A stretch of 64,000 nucleotides of DNA from Dipteris shenzhenensis. Its lineage: Eukaryota; Polypodiophyta; Polypodiopsida; Gleicheniales. The position numbers were made by a program, and so were the translations under genes. The stretch lies in assembly GCA_047967505.1 (NCBI GenBank), contig CM106538.1; one strand, written 5' to 3'. Under the pieces are notes generated by a model. That model did no database searches, was not told the origin of the DNA, and saw only the letters and a program-made list of their open reading frames with translations. Shown here piece by piece: positions 44,649-54,700 of the stretch. How positions within the stretch are numbered: the stretch's first letter is position 1; each line of letters begins with the position of its first letter.

Positions 44649-46091
44649 TTATGGAGTCTGTGTTATCTCAATTTTTAAATTTTCAATGTCTTTGCATTTT
44701 ATTGAGCTCTCTCTTCTTTTGAGCAACTGCAAAAAAGCAATATGAATCAGAGCAGTAAAGTAAACTAATAGCAATGCTTAATGAGACTAGGATAAATTAG
44801 ATGGTGTACCTTTTTGTTGTTGTAGATAAATAAAAAGTCGTTTGAAATAGAACCTTCTGTCTCAAACAGAATGTCACTACGCAATTGAGCTAGGGAGCAA
44901 CATTCTCTTAATGAGATATTGACTAGCACATCACCATTCTCAACAACATCAATATCAAGAAGTTTATTTTCTGTACCAAAAGAATCTTCATCTTGATCAA
45001 TTGGGACTAGTTTTGTGCCTAGCATTCGACTGCGCTTGTAATAAAAAGAGAAAATAAAATTTTGTGATGCAACCATGTACTTCAGTTGCATAGAAGGTTG
45101 GACAACCTCACAAAACATTGAACTACATGTCTTCTTATCCCAACCTTTATCCAAAAATTGTGGCATGCATGCCGAACTTGTTGCTTTATTTGTGAACATT
45201 GTTTTTGAAACCTTCACTGGAAAGGTATTAAACAAGTCCACAAAAACTGTGAGAGGCATGCATAAAGAAATTTTTACTATCCTAGTGGCAATATTGGGCC
45301 TCAGAGCTTTCTGTACTTTTGTGAAAAGCTTTTCCCTATATGCCTCTGTAACACTAGAATGTGGGTGAGACCAATCCACTGAATTCCATGCCGAAAGGTC
45401 TTGTTTTATTAACACACCATGTGTGTTAGCTTTGTCCAGCAACTGATAAAAATGATCAGTAAAAAATATACCCGATTGAGCTAGCTCTGTTGCACATCGA
45501 CCTTGGTATTGTTGTTCTCCTATCGATCCATGCAAAACATCTATAAATCCTAGATAAATACAATCGATGTTTTGCCATGTCTCATACGATGAAGGATATA
45601 AATCTGAAATAAAACAACACAAGAATGTCAATAAGCTAAGAGAGAAAGCTTCATCTTAAAAATCCATACACCTCGTAAAGAAAAAAACCACAATAGAAAA
45701 ATATACAATTAGGCCTGTGTTGCGGAAGATCTTTTGGATAGTCTCGCAAGACAAGTTCTTTATGCATGTACACGTGCTGAATCAAAACTTCTCTCACGGA
45801 TATCTTTCCTCTGGTGATTTTAAAATCTCGTACTCTTCCCTTCCATGATGCCAAGAAAATGTTTTTTGTCTGGGGTCTTTTTCTTTTGCTAGGTTGCATG
45901 AGCACCCATGCTCCTTTCGAAACACTAAACCTTTCCCAAGTTCCTTCCGTTTTGACTGTACTTGAATTCTCTACCGACGAAATAGAAGAAGCAGGTCGAT
46001 GGGGTAAGGATGTTTGGTATAATTCTGCCTTCATAGCATTATCATCCACAGAGCGTCTTCCACAAGAACGGCCGTGGTTTTGATTCACCAT
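44649..46091 (-). CDS. Transposon companion gene A, unknown function
   Basis: Exon 2 (45603-44810) and exon 3 (44726-44649) are joined by a clean GT-AG intron with a TTTTTTGCAG acceptor. Exon 1 runs from an ATG at 46091; its donor near 45690-45705 is not certain because the phase must leave one base. Total about 420 residues. The N-terminus is Ser/Arg/Lys-rich. Exon 2 begins DLYPSSYETWQNIDCIYLGF, has a middle IATRIVKISLCMPLTVFVDL, and ends with DVLVNISLRECCSLAQLRSD then FLFIYNNKK, followed in exon 3 by LLKRRESSIKCKDIENLKIE. The last about 70 residues have the beta-grasp-like pattern of a ubiquitin-fold or PB1-type module; this is inference from pattern only. Its transcription start would lie near the right terminal repeat, mirroring the transposase at the left. 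Confidence 0.55.
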
Positions 46092-46530
46092 GGAGATTTT
46101 CTAAATCTGTAACAATAGCAAAGTAATGTAACTAAGATAACAATTTGAAGTTTCAAGAAAGAGAAAGTGGGCAGACAGACAGTTGATGAGAAACATCTTA
46201 CTCTTCGCCAAACAAGATCAAGGGAGCAGTTTTGGAAAAGAAAGGCTGCTGCACAATGAGGCAATGGTGTAGAATGGTAGACCTTTCGAAGGAACGGCGG
46301 CACAACATTTCAAAGTTCAAAGGAAGGTGGAAGCGGGAAGGCCCTTGTCAGATTTAGATTCTATGTTCTTGTCCAAAGATCTTGTGAGAATAAAAAACCA
46401 ATCTCTATAGCACGCTTGTACCTACATAAAGTATTGTTTCTTTTTTCTATTTTCTCTTATTTTCGTGAATTTTCAACGTTACGTTGGCCCTCTATTGATT
46501 GGTTAAGAGCTTATTTTTCCAAACTGTAAA

Positions 46531-46558
46531 AGGCCCCAAAATGAGCTCCCTTTTTTCC
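46531..46558 (-). repeat. Right terminal inverted repeat (28 bp)
   Basis: Read on minus: GGAAAAAAGGGAGCTCATTT then GGGGCCT. Partner of 38851-38878; the adjoining bases are TA on the outside. Confidence 0.85.
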
Positions 46559-47095
46559 TAATGGTTCTTATGCCAAGATCTCTATGAATAAATATCTTCA
46601 ATGACTTTGAAGATCAATTCAATGAGGCTATCCATTAGCCCCTTTATTTGTGCCATTGCCACATAACCTATACTCTATCAGTTGGATCATTACCAGTTCA
46701 CTTAGGGATCATCAAGGGCATAACTTTGTTGGGTGGTTCGTCTTTCACTTCATAGTTTTTCATTGATGATAATACCAGCTTTTGGTAAGCTTAGAGGAAA
46801 ATGTTCAAATCCTGCTTAAAGTTTTCAAAGAATATGCTACTATTTTGATTCAAAGGTAAATAACAAATAATAGTTCTAATGCTATCCCTGAGTGGTCAGC
46901 TTGTTTTAGTTTTAAGTGGTTTAATTTGGGTCAAATCATAAGATATTTGGGATGCCCACCAGTAGGAATGGTTATTAGTTTGAAAGAAAAATTTGATTGG
47001 TGCATTCAATGTGACAATTAATGCTTGAATTTGACATATGGAGGAATAAGAGACTATCTTTGGCCGGTAGGGTTCTTGTTGGAAAACATATTTTA
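46559..47095 (+). pseudogene. LINE reverse transcriptase fragment, right part
   Basis: Plus-strand frames give SIQ-GYPLAPLFVPLPHNLY (the SIRQGCPLAP-type motif), LGIIKGITLLGGSS, FFIDDNTSFW (the F-ADD catalytic box), VQILLKVFKEYAT, NLGQIIRYLGCPPVGM and IRDYLWPVGFLLENIFYLPS. All follow the order of plant LINE RT. Frameshifts and stops separate them. Between GFP at the left of the insertion and SIRQG-like sequence here about 100 expected residues are missing, so the LINE carries an internal deletion. Confidence 0.75.
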
Positions 47096-47099
47096 TCTT

Positions 47100-50000
47100 C
47101 CTTCATTGTGTGTGTTCCACAATAATCCAACTGCGAGGAGAGAAGATTGGTGTCCGAAGCACTTGCTCGGCTATCTTGTGTGGAGTTAGCCATGACTCCA
47201 CAATCATATGTGACTCTCTTTGAATCAATGCGTTCCATGCAAAAATGTCATCCATATGACCATAATGCACTGTACTTTTTGTACTGCAAAAGAGCATCAT
47301 TAAAACAATGAATATGCATCTATTTTATAGCATATATTGCCACAAATAATTACTTAATTACATTAAGAGGTAAGAAACTTACATGCATCATACATCCAAA
47401 TGATAACTCTCGCTCGTGCTCGTTTATTGTATCTCCATCGCGTTCGGCTTTATGTAGAGCTAGTTGTAGCCAATCAAGTGACATGTGAGTGGGAAGAAGG
47501 GTAAGATCCTGTGGATATGGTTGCGATCGCCTGTAAATTACTTTGAATCTCTTCCTTGCAACTATTCTTTCTGCTTTGGCCGCTTCATATCTCTCAATCT
47601 AGTTCTGCATCTTGCTATTGAGGATATAAAACTTATTGAATTTCTCCATTTTCTCTTCACTCATCTTTCTTTTAATCCCTTTTCCTTGGGAAACCTCGCC
47701 AATGATGCAATCATCATCCTTGTTATGCTAAGCCTGTGGCATATTGAGATCTGTGGATGCAAGAAACTCCGTGATATATACTAATGACTCTTGCATAAGC
47801 CATCCCTCTACCATGCTTGCTTCTGATGTTGCTTTTTGTCTTACAAATCCCTTCAAAGTTTTCATAAACCGCTCGAGAAAAAACATCCATCGACTGTGAA
47901 CGGTACCTGCAATGGCCACCTCATCAACTATGTGCACAAGCAAGTGCACTTGAGTTGTCGTAATGCTCGAGGGAAAGTGCTTCTCAAGCAAGCATACGGC
48001 TTTGATAGAGTCCAGCCTAGCCTTCTCGATGCTCGATATGGAGATCTCTTTTTGAGATATCCACCTATTTCACATGCCCATGTAAGATATATTCATAATC
48101 AGTCTACAGATTATTCAGCTTAAATTGAAGAAAATGCAATCAATGCGATTTGATAGTAAGCATACCTCACAATACCATTGATCTCGAATATAGCATTTCT
48201 AACATCTTCTTGTAAGAACCCTTTTACTATAATTGGGAGGGTGAACTATCAAAGCAATAAAGAAGTCAAGTCAATAATATAACATAATCATAATTACACT
48301 AACGCATCACAATTATCGTCGGTACACTAATCCTATAGCTTAGAATACTGTAAGACCTTGTGCCAATCATGGGACTTGAGCCCACTAAGCTTATTGTCCT
48401 TTGAAAAATGCTCCTTTCAAGCAATGCATGTACCCTGTGGGTGTTCAAAAAGAGGCAATGTCCACCTTGACTGCTCCCTCCTCTCTCGTGGAGAGGATCC
48501 ATGTTGCTTTCGAGAGGAGAATTTTTCCCGAAGCGTGCACTTGGGGCCACAAATGAGACATCCTATTCATAGCATGCAAGTCTTCTCGCACTCCTCCCAA
48601 GTCTTTGGAATCAACCAAGTGTGCCCAAATAGTAGCCCCCACATTCTTGAAGATATGCATGGGATCCAAGAGATGATTGATTTGTAATTGACCCCAATAA
48701 GGAAGTTCAAATATGGTGGTGGTGGATCAAGTTGACCTCCACACGCGAGATGGTCCAGCGGAAGGTATCGAGCATGACCTTCATAAACATTTTTTCTCAT
48801 ATGTTTGGAGTATTGTGCAAGCGCCGATCCACAAATAGGACAAGCATGGTACCCACTTGTAACAAGTCCTACACGCGTGCATGAATGTATTAGTATAAGA
48901 CATGCACGCGAAAGAGAATAATCCTATATTATATATGTGAAGACACAACCACATACCTATGCACTCTCCATATCCTGGGTAGTCATGCATGGTCCACATC
49001 AAGATACTCCAGACCAAAATATCAATGGTATGTCTAGGAGCTCTGGAAATATCAAAGACCTGCACTCCTCTCTATAAGATCTATAACTCCTCTATCAAAG
49101 GTGCCATGTACATGTCCATATTTTTGGCCTTGTACTTCCCTAGCACAAGTAGTGCAAGCATGAGGTGTCCCTTCTTTATTGTTAGCCATGGTGGGATATT
49201 GTAATTCACCAAGACTATGGGCCATGTTGACCAAGATGTTAAGCGTAACCCGAAAGGATTCACACCGTCCATGGCGAGCCCAAGATGTAAGTTGCGTGGC
49301 TCCCTCGCAAAGTTCGGCTACTGATTGTTTATGTGCTTCCAAGATGCACAATCTGCAAGAATCCTCAATGTGTCATTAGTGGACCAATGAGATGCATGCT
49401 AAGTCATCAACTCCGCTATGGATTTGTATCGGAACGTGTGCTGTATTGTTGCAATGATGGAAAAGTGCCTCAACTTCCTTTATCGGTATCTGCTCACCCT
49501 ACAAGTCATCTCTATATCATTGTTCCCCACACTTCGGACAACTAGCCAAATCTCCATGCTCATGATGAAAGAGAATATAGTCCTATGGCAAGCATGGATG
49601 GTATCATAATCCATACCCACCATTGTTAGCATCTTCTTTGCTTATCTCTTTACGCGAGCATGGTATTTGGTGCAGGCAACATCTTGTGGAGCAACCTATC
49701 ACAATTCAAACATACATAGGCTTCAAATAATGATGATTCTCAAACATACATGATGATTCTCAAAACAAGCAATATCCAAATAATGAGTCAAATTAATGCG
49801 GAAGCTAACCTCATTAAGGCTGAGACACTTGTATCTGACCACCCATACTTTGCTTGCAGATTTAAGATTGAGAGACAAGCCTATATTTTAGACATCCTAG
49901 CATCCTCGTATAACTATGTTGATTGCAACTCTTGCATATTGACCTCAAACTGGGACATCACGTGTACATGTGATGTAGTGCCCCTAAAAATAGAATCCAT

Positions 50001-50124
50001 TGTGTCCACCATACCCTTGTCATCATCTGGCACATCCGAGAGACTATAGTCTTGCTCAAAGTATGAAGGTATATGCGCACCCTCGCCACCCTCCTCATCT
50101 TGTCTTAAGATTTCGTGTAAATAT
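47100..50124 (-). pseudogene. CACTA (En/Spm) transposase, main part
   Basis: Minus-strand frames in order show the TNP2-type transposase. About 50100-49790: LNLQAKYGWSDTSVSALMRL. About 49620-49300: MDYDTIHACH and FRYKSIAELMT-HASHWSTN. 49272-49081: DGVNPFGLRLTSWSTWPIVL and NIPPWLTIKKGH, then MDMYMAPLIEEL (Transposase_21). 49065-48960: VFDISRAPRHTI and ILMWTMHDYPGYGE. 48800-48740: VYEGHARYLPLDHL. 48669-48445: DPMHIFKNVGATIW. 47991-47728: HLLVHIVDEVAIAGTVHSRW and RFMKTLKGFVRQKATSEASM (DUF4218). 47300-47103: KIAEQVLRTPIFSPRSWIIV (DUF4216-like). The order is canonical. Numerous stops and frameshifts are present. No CACTA termini were found, since the left end abuts LINE sequence. Confidence 0.9.
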
Positions 50125-50305
50125 TGTGGGGGTTAAAGGTCACTGTGCCTTAACCCCAGTTATGTACAATACTCAAACACATATATAAATGAATAAAAAA
50201 GAAGATTAGGGTGGTTCTGCACCCACCAAAACTTGTGTGGCTCTCTGTCTCTCTCTCTCGCTCTCTCTCCCTCTTCCGTTCTTGCTTCCGTTGAGAGCAC
50301 TCTCA
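50125..50305 (+). repeat. 5' LTR of element 1 (181 bp)
   Basis: Begins TGTGGGGGTTAAAGG and ends GAGAGCACTCTCA. It contains a TATA box and an internal CT-rich block (CTCTCTGTCTCTCTCTCTCG) ahead of the end. The same LTR occurs at 55841, 57880, 63621 and 63974. Confidence 0.95.
50182..50189 (+). promoter_or_regulatory. TATA box in the LTR of element 1
   Basis: TATATAAA about 57 bases into the LTR. Transcription from about 50215 would leave a short U3 and an R-U5 that contains the CT tract. The element-3 copy has ATATAAA at the same place. Confidence 0.6.
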
Positions 50306-50307
50306 AC

Positions 50308-50319
50308 TGGTATCAGAGC
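50308..50319 (+). promoter_or_regulatory. Primer-binding site of element 1
   Basis: TGGTATCAGAGC, perfect match to the usual initiator-Met tRNA site of plant copia elements, two bases after the LTR. Confidence 0.9.
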
Positions 50320-51722
50320 CCGGGTGATCTAGTTGAGCGTGCGTGAATGCTTGAAGCTCAGCAGCTCTGTGGGAGGAAGGAGAAGCTCTGTGGGAAGCTT
50401 TGTGGGTGACTTTACTTGCATCCGAGTGTGCAGAGACCTTGGAGGAACCTTTGGAAAAGTCACTTTGGCTTTGCGAAGTGGTTTTGAGAGCCTGTTAAGA
50501 GCTTTCAAAGAAAAAGTCGTTTTTTGAGCTTTTCCCTGTTCCGTTCGATGACAGAGACTCCGTATTGACTTGTAGAGGCAACTATTGCTTGCTTTTGGTG
50601 TCCACATTACTTCAAGAGCTTGGAAACACCCTCATTCTTGAATCTGGGATCATTTCAGTGGATTTCTGACTCACTGTATCAGTTCCTGCGTTTTTTGCCC
50701 GGGTGTTGGAACTCAAGTTTGGAGCAACCATTTGCAGATCTGTCAGTTCCGGTGGACTCAGGAGGTCCTAAAACTTCTATGTTGCTCATCATTCGCACTC
50801 CGGTGGAGTTTACAGATAGCTCTGTTTCCAAAAACGTTTTCCAGTCCGTGTGTTGGACCCAGTGATTGAGACCACGGTTTCCAAAACCGTCTGTCCCATT
50901 GCGTTCCGGACGCCCAAAAACCCCTACCTATCAGTTCTTGCGTGATTCGGTGGAGGATTTTCAGAGTTATAAATCTCTGTGTATTCGATTTCGTCTCTCT
51001 GTTATGCATTTTTCATGCTAAGGTTTTGAAACCTTAGATTTATGCCACATGGCAGTGGATAAGTGTTGACTCCCATTTCTCATTCATCGGTTGGGATTTT
51101 GGAGTTCTGGCAGAAGAGAGATATTTGCAGATTTTCTTGCTGAGTCCGATTATGCAATGGCGCCCATGTTTTGAAGCATCTCAGGTTCTATTTTCAGTAG
51201 CACTCATTACCGTGGAACTATGATTTCTTAAGCATACCTTATGCAGATCACTCTGGTTGCAGTGTGCGCTCATTCGTGGTATGCATTGGGTTGCAGTGGA
51301 TCATTTATAGGCCATTTGGATGCATTGCGGTCCTTGTTGGATGCGTTGATAGGCCCAAATTGCCTTATGGGATGCTATTTTTATGGACGCTTTGCACATG
51401 GATGCTATTTTATGCTGAGGGACAGCTTTGACACATTGCAGGTGATGCACTGATAGTGCTATACTCTCTTGGATGAGACATTATTGATGCATATGCCAGT
51501 GGACAGTGTTTATGCTTGAGTCATTTGGCACTTATTGGCATTTTCTTTTGGGCCAGATTTGCTCATATGGATGCATAGTATATGCACATGAGTCAGATGC
51601 TTTGAGTTTTGAGTTTTGGTGATATTTCACTCTATTGTGGCATACACATTTGGGTGCACCTGGTATTTGGTGTGATTCTCTCTTGTAGGCACTAGCATTT
51701 GGGATTTTGCTTTATTTGCATC
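50320..51722 (+). other. Long untranslated leader of element 1
   Basis: About 1.4 kb separates the primer-binding site from the gag start, with no open frame above 83 codons on either strand. The same leader is present in element 3 (58075-59501) with only scattered differences and a few short indels, so it is a conserved part of the family rather than an insertion. Many short ATG-initiated frames precede gag. Confidence 0.8.
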
Positions 51723-54700
51723 ATGGCATCCTCTTCCATGCCTGAAAAGGAGTTTTTCAGCATTAAAAAGTTTGATGGGACAAACTTTTCTTTGTGGAAA
51801 GAACAGATAAGGGATGTGCTTATTCAAAAGAAGCAGATTAAACCCTTGGCAGGGATTGAAGTTAAGCCTGCAAATATGTCTGAGGATGATTGGAATGAGT
51901 TGGATGCATTAGCAAAGTCTACTATTAGACTTCATCTTGCAGAGTCAGTTTATTTCACAGTAGTAAATGAGCAGACTACGGAAGATTTGTGGAAGAAACT
52001 GTGTGCTACTTATGAAAAGGAAACTGCCTCTAATAAAGTTTACCTCATGAAGAGGTTGTTTGAGCTGCAGATGAAGGAAGGGGTCTCCATTGCTTCTCAC
52101 TTGAATGAATTCAATATTATTTTCAGCCAGCTTCAGGCTCAGAAAATGAATTTTGATGCGGAGACTAAGGCAATATTTCTCTTATGTTCATTGCCATCCT
52201 CATGGGATACCTTCCGTACAGCTGTCAGTAACTCTGCACCTGGTGGAGTACTGAAATTTGATGATGTTGTGGGTAGCTTGTTGGCCGAGGAGATTAGACG
52301 GAAGTCTATGGATGGCAACAAGCAAGATGCAGCCTTAAATGTGCACAGGGGCAGATCACAGTTCAGGGGGAAGTCCCAAGAAAGAGGGAAGTCTCGTAGC
52401 AAATCCAGGGCACGGAACATTGAGTGTTACCATTGTGGCAAGAAGGGCCATATGAAAAAGGATTGCTACAAGCTAAAAAGAGAGCAAAAGGATAAGAAAA
52501 AGAATGCAAATTGGGGTGCAAATCAAAAGGAAGAGAGTCCAAGGGAGGACAAAGGAAAAGTGAAGATCGAGGAGATCAATGCAGTCACACGTGATAGTGA
52601 CAATGATGTTCTCTTCATGTCTAGTTTATCTGCAGAGTTGCTTGCCACTTCAGATGATGCATATTCCCAGGATTGGATTTTGGATTCTGGTGCTTCATTC
52701 CATGTTACTCCTCATAGGGAATGGTTCTCCACTTATGACAGTGGAAAGATAGGTTGTGTGCATCTTGGAAATGACTATGCATGTGACATAGTGGGAGCAG
52801 GTGACATAAAGTTTTCTTTTGCAAATGGGTCTACATTTGTTTTGAAACATGTGAGACATGTGCCTAAGCTGACCAAGAGTCTTATTTCAGTGGGTCAGCT
52901 AGATGATGCTGGTTTTCACACCACTTTTGGCTTTCAGAGTTGGAAAATTCAAAAGGGCTCTATGCTTTTGGCTAGGGGTGCCAAGTGTGGGACTTTGTAT
53001 CCCTTACATGTATCAGGGGTATTTGATCATGTTGTTGCAATAACCGAGCAGCCAAGCACTTCTTTGTGGCATTACAGGTTGGGGCACATGAGCCAGAATG
53101 GAATGAAACTCTTATGCCGTTTGGGTTATGTACCGCATTTGAGTTTCTCTGATTTTGAATTTTGTGAGCACTGTCTCTATGGGAAGCAGACTAAATCAGC
53201 CCATAAAAGAAGGGGAAAGAAAGAGTTTGAAATGAATGATTTGGTGCATTCAGACGTATGCGGTCCCATGCCTACACGGTCATTAGGCGGGGCTGAATAC
53301 TATGTGACATTCATTGATGATGCAACTAGGAAAGTGTGGGCTTATGCTATAGCTCGGAAGAGTGATGTGTTCCAGGTATTTCAGAAATGGCTGGCCTTGG
53401 TTGAGAATCAGTCAGGTAGAACGCTTAAATGCCTACGGACTGATAATGGTGGAGAGTATCTCTCTCATGACTTTCAGCATTTCTGTGATACACGTGGGAT
53501 TAAGAGGGAGCTCACATCCCCTCGTACTCCAGAGCAAAATCCAGTTGCAGAAAAGATGAACCGTACCATTCAAGAAAGGTTGCAATGCATGCTTTCCAAT
53601 GCAAGTCTTTCTGGTGGTTTTTGGGTTGAGGCAATGAAGACTGCAGTGCATGTGATCAATAGATCACCTAGTAAGAGTTTGGATGGTGGTATTCCTGAAG
53701 AGGCATGGAGTGGCAAGAAGCCCTCTTACTCTCATTTGCGTATATTTGGGTGTGAGGCATATGCACATGTGCCAAAAGAGCTTCGAAAGAAGCTAGATCC
53801 TAAGTCTAGGAAATGCATTTTTCTGGGTTATGGTGAAAGTGGAGAGATGGGCTATCGTCTCTGGGATCCAGAAGCAAAGAAGATCATACACAGCCATGAT
53901 GTGGTCTTCAATGAGAAGAAGATGCATAAGGCACCCATGAGGGATGTGGAAATGAGGAGAATCACTTTCCAGGATGTGAATCCACCTACATATGTTGATA
54001 GGCAGCAAGCTGTCCATGCACCAAATGTGCAAGAAATGGTACAACCAAGTACTCCCACAGGTATACAATCAAGGGTAGATGATGGATCATCTATTGGTGG
54101 AAATGATGAGCCAAATGTGGCTGATATGCAAGTGGGACAGCAAGCTGAAATGCCATTGAGAAGATCATCTAGAGTGTCTAGACCGCCTGATAGGTTTGTT
54201 CCAGGGGTAGACTATGTGATGCTTACTGATTGCGGGGAGCCTTCTTGCTACAAAGAGGCTGTGATGCGTGAGGATCAACGCAAGTGGGAGTATGCTATGC
54301 AATCAGAGATGAGTTCACTTATGAAGAATAAGACTTGGGACTTGGTTTCTTTGCCACATGGAAAGAAAGCATTGCCATGTAAATGGGTCTACAAAATGAA
54401 GGTCACAGGTGATGATGTGCCTAGGTACAAGGCTCGATTGGTTGCTAAAGGGTTCAAGCAAGAGAAGGGTGTGGACTTTGATGAGATATTCTCTCCGGTT
54501 GTGAAGATGACCACACTTAGATGCATGCTTGGACTAGTGACAGTAGAGGATATGGAGCTTATGCAAATGGATGTCAAGACAGCTTTCTTGCATGGGGATT
54601 TGCATGAGGAAATTTACATGGTGCAGCCGGAAGGCTTTAAAGAAAAGGGCAAAGAGCATTTAGTTTGCAAGCTGAAGAAGAGTCTCTATGGTCTTAAGCA

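Larger units (their letters stand above)
38851..46558. mobile_element. 7.7-kb TIR DNA transposon, superfamily not identified
   Basis: The ends are 28-bp inverted repeats agreeing at 25 positions, flanked by TA on both sides (38849-38850 and 46559-46560). Removing the element and one TA leaves CATTAATG, a perfect palindrome, and rejoins two parts of a LINE RT remnant. Inside are a four-exon transposase-like gene on plus (39247-41981) and two spliced genes on minus (44649-46091 and 42306 to about 44259), all converging on the middle. The transposase copy has three in-frame stops, so this copy is probably immobile, but the two companion genes are open across the exons I can trace. TA duplication is typical of Tc1/mariner, yet neither protein content nor splicing fits that group. 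CACTA, hAT, MULE and Harbinger hallmarks are also absent. Confidence 0.8.

Noticed and set aside
38851-46558. Placement of the 7.7-kb element in Tc1/mariner because of the TA duplication
   Set aside because: The element is several times too long, its transposase is spliced and much larger, and the D-D-E contexts are unlike that family.
53362-54068. Several 60-90-codon frames overlapping the copia polyprotein, including minus-strand ones
   Set aside because: Shadows of the gag-pol frame; identical ones recur at the corresponding positions of element 3.
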